Assembly (NCBI GenBank): GCA_003484865.1
Contig: DMZT01000397.1
Location: 1-5,714, forward strand
Reading direction: 5' to 3'
Origin: Stenotrophomonas sp.
Lineage (GTDB): Bacteria > Pseudomonadota > Gammaproteobacteria > Xanthomonadales > Xanthomonadaceae
DNA length: 5,714 bases
Part shown: piece after piece, positions 1 to 5,714 of the stretch
How the letters are laid out: every line of letters starts with the position of its first letter
Numbering within the stretch: position 1 is the stretch's first letter
Position numbers and translations under genes: made by a program
The notes under the pieces: model-generated
Told to the model about the DNA's origin: nothing
Seen by the model: the letters and a program-made list of their open reading frames with translations, nothing else
The model's database searches: none

Positions 1-461
1 TTGCGGCGGTAGCCCCAGCTGTGGCCTTCGCGGCAGGGCAGCGAGGTGAGCTGGCGAAGCAGACGCACCGGCGCACCCTGCAACACCACCGGACAACTCT
101 GCGGGCGGCCATTGGATTCGCAGCGCACGACGCGGCGCGTGCGACGCTCTCCATCGCTGCGGGTCGCCGCCACGGCCGTGCGTGCGCGGAACTCGGCGCG
201 GCAGCCCAGCGTGACCCAGACGCCGGAGCGATCGGTGCCCCACTCCGAGCCACGCACACAACTGTTGTCGGAGAGCTGGCGGATCAGATCCACGCCGCGC
301 TCGGTGGGAATATCGCAGTGCACCCATCCCATATCGCGCGATTCGCAGCGCACCACTTCGCCGGCGTAGCCGCCCGCCTGCGCGAGGGCCGTCTCCGGCA
401 TCAGCGCAGTCCACAGCAACACCGGCCACAAGGGCATGCCCGCGCCTACCAACAGCTTCAT
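1..461 (-). CDS. Secreted DUF3011-domain protein, 3' end beyond the left edge
   Basis: 153 codons are visible. The product starts with a Sec signal peptide: Met-Lys, a hydrophobic core around residues 10-21, and an Ala-Leu-Ala site with cleavage expected after residue 27. The mature part holds two copies of a Cys-rich module. Copy 1 (about residues 36-91) begins VVRCES and has Cys39, Cys49, Cys68 and Cys87, a QLS motif, a WG pair, and ends GVWVTLGCRAEF. Copy 2 (from residue 111) begins VVRCES again, has Cys114, Cys123 and Cys143, and is cut after WGYRR. This pattern is that of DUF3011, common in Xanthomonadaceae and of unknown function. The conserved cysteines suggest disulfides and a periplasmic or outer-surface location. 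ATG at 461 is chosen because it gives the full signal peptide and has AGGGA eight bases upstream; the in-frame ATG at 437 would lose the Lys. The reading frame is open upstream into the gap, but nothing there looks like protein. Confidence 0.85.
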   Translation of the reverse strand, partial: MKLLVGAGMPLWPVLLWTALMPETALAQAGGYAGEVVRCESRDMGWVHCDIPTERGVDLIRQLSDNSCVRGSEWGTDRSGVWVTLGCRAEFRARTAVAATRSDGERRTRRVVRCESNGRPQSCPVVLQGAPVRLLRQLTSLPCREGHSWGYRR

Positions 462-570
462 CAACTCGATCCCTGCCACGCCTGAACGATCACCTGACCA
501 CCTTCGGACATCCGGTGTGATCAGAGCATCATCATGCAGGCCGCGCAAGACGCGAATGCGTCAAAACGCC
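462..570. other. Gap between epmA and the DUF3011 gene, with weak dyad symmetries
   Basis: This 109-base stretch lies after the epmA stop and before the DUF3011 start, both on the minus strand. It holds a GACGC-GAAT-GCGTC inverted repeat at 549-562 (five-pair stem, four-base loop). It also holds GATCAC at 488-493 paired with GTGATC at 517-522, enclosing a short CGGA/TCCG dyad at 505-514. The first repeat lies just after epmA but has no T-run behind it on the minus strand, so it is a poor intrinsic terminator. Either repeat could instead be an operator or leader structure for the DUF3011 gene. No convincing promoter is seen, so read-through from the ligA cluster into the DUF3011 gene is possible. 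Confidence 0.3.
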
Positions 571-1515
571 TCAAGCGTGGGCGAAATCCAGGGCCAGTAC
601 ATCGGCGATCCGGCCGGTGCGGTTCATCGCCATCAACAAGCGGTCCACACCGACCGCGACACCCGCGCAATCGGGCAGTTCCGGCAAGGCCGCGAGCAGG
701 TGTTCATCCACCGGGGGCAGCACATCGCCACGTGCGGTGCGTATCGCATGGTCGCGCTCGAAGCGAGCGCGTTGTTCAGCCGCATCGTTCAGCTCGTGAT
801 AGCCGTTGGCCAGCTCCACATTGCCCAAGTAGAGCTCGAAACGCTCGGCCAACGCGGGTGTGCCGGGGCGGATCCTCGCCAGTGCCGCCTGGGTGGCCGG
901 CCAGTCGTGCACCACCGTCATCGTGTCGTCACGGAAGTGCGGCTGGATGCAGTGGGTCATCAGCAGATCGAGCCAGTCGTCGCGGGTGAGCCCATCGGCA
1001 TCGATGCGGATCTCGGCCAGCGGCGCCTGCAGCTGTTCCAGGCTGGCCTCGAACGGGTCCAGCCCGATATGCCGCTGGTAGAGACCGCGGTAATCGATGA
1101 CCTCCAACGTGGCCTCGCGCTGGACCAGCTGCAGAGCGGCGCGCACCAGCTCGGCGGTCTCGCCCATCAAGCTGCGGTGATCCCAGCCGACCCGGTACCA
1201 CTCCAGCATGGTGAACTCGGGGTTGTGGCGGCCACCGGCCTCGCCATTACGGAACACGCGGCCGAGTTCGTAACAGTCCCCCACCCCGGCGGCGAGCAGC
1301 CGTTTGAGGGGAAACTCCGGCGAGGTGCGCAGCCATCGCTGCGGCGTGCCTGCATCCACGTGCCCACTGAAACGGGTGTGGAAGCTGTCGATGTTCGGCT
1401 CGGTATTGCCGGCGGCGGAGAGGATCGGCGTTTCCACCTCCAGGACATCGCGCGCGGCGAAGAAGCTGCGGATCAGCGCGTTGAGCACGGCTCGCTGGCG
1501 CAGCGCGGCGATCAT
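571..1515 (-). CDS. epmA: EF-P (R)-beta-lysine ligase EpmA (GenX/PoxA/YjeA)
   Basis: This 314-residue class II lysyl-tRNA-synthetase-like protein lacks an anticodon-binding domain. In the characterised family it activates (R)-beta-lysine with ATP and attaches it to a conserved lysine of elongation factor P (Lys34 in E. coli), which helps ribosomes through proline stretches; it acts in the cytoplasm with the aminomutase EpmB. Class II motif 1 lies near residues 21-32 (DVLEVETPIL). Motif 2 is at 81-107 (GRVFRNGE, then HNPEFTMLEWY). The substrate segment ELANGYHELNDA is at 234-245, and motif 3 GVAVGVDRLLM at 285-295 carries Arg292. These match E. coli EpmA (325 residues, from memory) along the whole length, except that the N-terminus is about 11 residues shorter. 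The start is ATG at 1513-1515, with AAGGA nine bases upstream; the frame above has no ATG, GTG or TTG before a stop. The start overlaps the GNAT stop as ATGA, implying translational coupling. Neither epmB nor efp is in the window. Confidence 0.95.
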   Translation of the reverse strand: MIAALRQRAVLNALIRSFFAARDVLEVETPILSAAGNTEPNIDSFHTRFSGHVDAGTPQRWLRTSPEFPLKRLLAAGVGDCYELGRVFRNGEAGGRHNPEFTMLEWYRVGWDHRSLMGETAELVRAALQLVQREATLEVIDYRGLYQRHIGLDPFEASLEQLQAPLAEIRIDADGLTRDDWLDLLMTHCIQPHFRDDTMTVVHDWPATQAALARIRPGTPALAERFELYLGNVELANGYHELNDAAEQRARFERDHAIRTARGDVLPPVDEHLLAALPELPDCAGVAVGVDRLLMAMNRTGRIADVLALDFAHA

Positions 1516-1997
1516 GCGCGCGCGTCCTTCAGGCGCTGGGCCAACGGCAGCGTCAGCAGATCGCGGGTGTCATCCACATAGCCGGTGGCCAGGTACAACC
1601 GGCGCGCCAGTTCGTTGTGGTGGTTCACTTCCAGGCGCATGCGTTCCACGCCCCGCGCATTGGCACGCTGCTCCAGAATCGCCAGCGCCTGCTTGCCGCG
1701 CCCGCGGCCCCGCGCGGCATGGGCCAGGTAGAGCTCGTCCAGCAGCGCGAAGTGACCGCCCTGCTCCAGGCTGAAGCCCATCGCCAGGGCACCGTAGCCC
1801 ACCACCGTGCCAGCCTCGTCCAGCCACAACAACACTTCGCCATTGCGCGGATCTTCCAGCAGTGCGGCCAAGGCAGTGCGCACGCGGGTGTCGTCGAAAT
1901 CGAGTTTGTCCTCGGCGTAGAAATCGCGCATCAGCCCGATCAACAACGCGGTGTCAGCCACGGTGGCCAGACGGAAATCAAGGGGAATGGTCTGCAT
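1512..1997 (-). CDS. GNAT-family N-acetyltransferase
   Basis: This 161-residue single-domain protein has the Gcn5-related acetyltransferase fold. The N-terminus (FRLATVADTALLIGLM, residues 8-23) is the usual beta1-alpha1. Strand beta4 and the acetyl-CoA pyrophosphate loop (motif A) are at about residues 84-107: LLDELYL followed by ARGRGRGKQAL, giving R96-x-x-G99-x-G101. Motif B is at 119-140: RMRLEV, then NELARRLYLATGYV with the typical Asn and Tyr. The family transfers acetyl from acetyl-CoA to an amine; the acceptor here cannot be read from sequence. The start is ATG at 1995-1997 because AAGAGAGA sits at 2002-2009, four bases upstream. An in-frame TTG at 2013-2015 would add six residues and overlap the ligA stop, but it has no good ribosome site. 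The gene sits 14 bases after ligA and overlaps epmA by four bases, so it is the middle member of the operon. A role as an EF-P or ligase modifier is only speculation from position. Confidence 0.9.
   Translation of the reverse strand: MQTIPLDFRLATVADTALLIGLMRDFYAEDKLDFDDTRVRTALAALLEDPRNGEVLLWLDEAGTVVGYGALAMGFSLEQGGHFALLDELYLAHAARGRGRGKQALAILEQRANARGVERMRLEVNHHNELARRLYLATGYVDDTRDLLTLPLAQRLKDARA
1525..1529 (-). promoter_or_regulatory. Ribosome binding site for epmA inside the GNAT gene
   Basis: AAGGA on the minus strand lies nine bases before the epmA ATG and within the last codons of the GNAT gene. It supports reinitiation or independent initiation at the ATGA overlap, and supports the short EpmA N-terminus. 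Confidence 0.55.
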
Positions 1998-2001
1998 GCG
2001 A

Positions 2002-2009
2002 TCTCTCTT
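2002..2009 (-). promoter_or_regulatory. Ribosome binding site deciding the GNAT start
   Basis: On the minus strand the purine run AAGAGAGA lies four bases before the ATG at 1997. It supports that ATG over the in-frame TTG at 2015. It sits in the 14-base spacer after the ligA stop. Confidence 0.5.
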
Positions 2010-2011
2010 GT

Positions 2012-5714
<3,703 letters not shown>

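Noticed and set aside
549..562. GACGC-GAAT-GCGTC hairpin as an intrinsic terminator for the epmA operon.
   Set aside because: The stem has only five pairs and no T-run follows on the minus strand; it is noted only within the gap entry.
540..566. TTGACG on the minus strand as a -35 box for the DUF3011 gene.
   Set aside because: No acceptable -10 lies 16-18 bases downstream; the nearest AT-richer hexamer is about 22 bases away.
436..1581. A 381-codon plus-strand open frame opposite epmA.
   Set aside because: It is the antisense of epmA, which has clear class II synthetase motifs. The product resembles no family I know, and long antisense frames are expected in GC-rich DNA.

Overview
The window reads as chromosomal DNA from a high-GC gammaproteobacterium, most likely of the Xanthomonadaceae (Xanthomonas, Stenotrophomonas, Pseudoxanthomonas or Lysobacter relatives). 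This rests on the GC-rich codon use, an enlarged LigA, a Cys-rich DUF3011 protein and a Tat-exported HisC-like aminotransferase. The assignment is from family knowledge; there is no rRNA to confirm it.

Layout, left to right. Positions 1-461 (minus) hold most of a secreted DUF3011-domain protein whose 3' end lies off the left edge. After a 109-base gap comes a compact minus-strand cluster: epmA (571-1515), a GNAT acetyltransferase gene (1512-1997) and ligA (2012-4474). It is transcribed ligA -> GNAT -> epmA. Fourteen bases separate ligA from the GNAT gene, and the GNAT stop overlaps the epmA start (ATGA), so the three genes look like one operon with translational coupling. A 126-base divergent intergenic region (4475-4600) carries a good -10 for ligA and a plausible sigma-70 promoter for the plus-strand gene that follows. 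From 4601 to the right edge runs a GTG-started, Tat-signal-bearing PLP aminotransferase that leaves the window without a stop.

Function. LigA is the essential NAD+-dependent DNA ligase. EpmA attaches (R)-beta-lysine to elongation factor P. The GNAT protein has no known substrate. The outer two genes encode predicted exported proteins: a disulfide-rich small-domain protein and a periplasmic aminotransferase. The genes look intact apart from the two cut by the window edges. No mobile element, CRISPR array, tRNA or rRNA was seen.

The most interesting points are about 150 extra residues in LigA, part of which looks like a diverged copy of a helix-hairpin-helix unit, and the export signal on an enzyme of a normally cytoplasmic fold, with an altered substrate-phosphate region. 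I found no clearly new multi-gene system.
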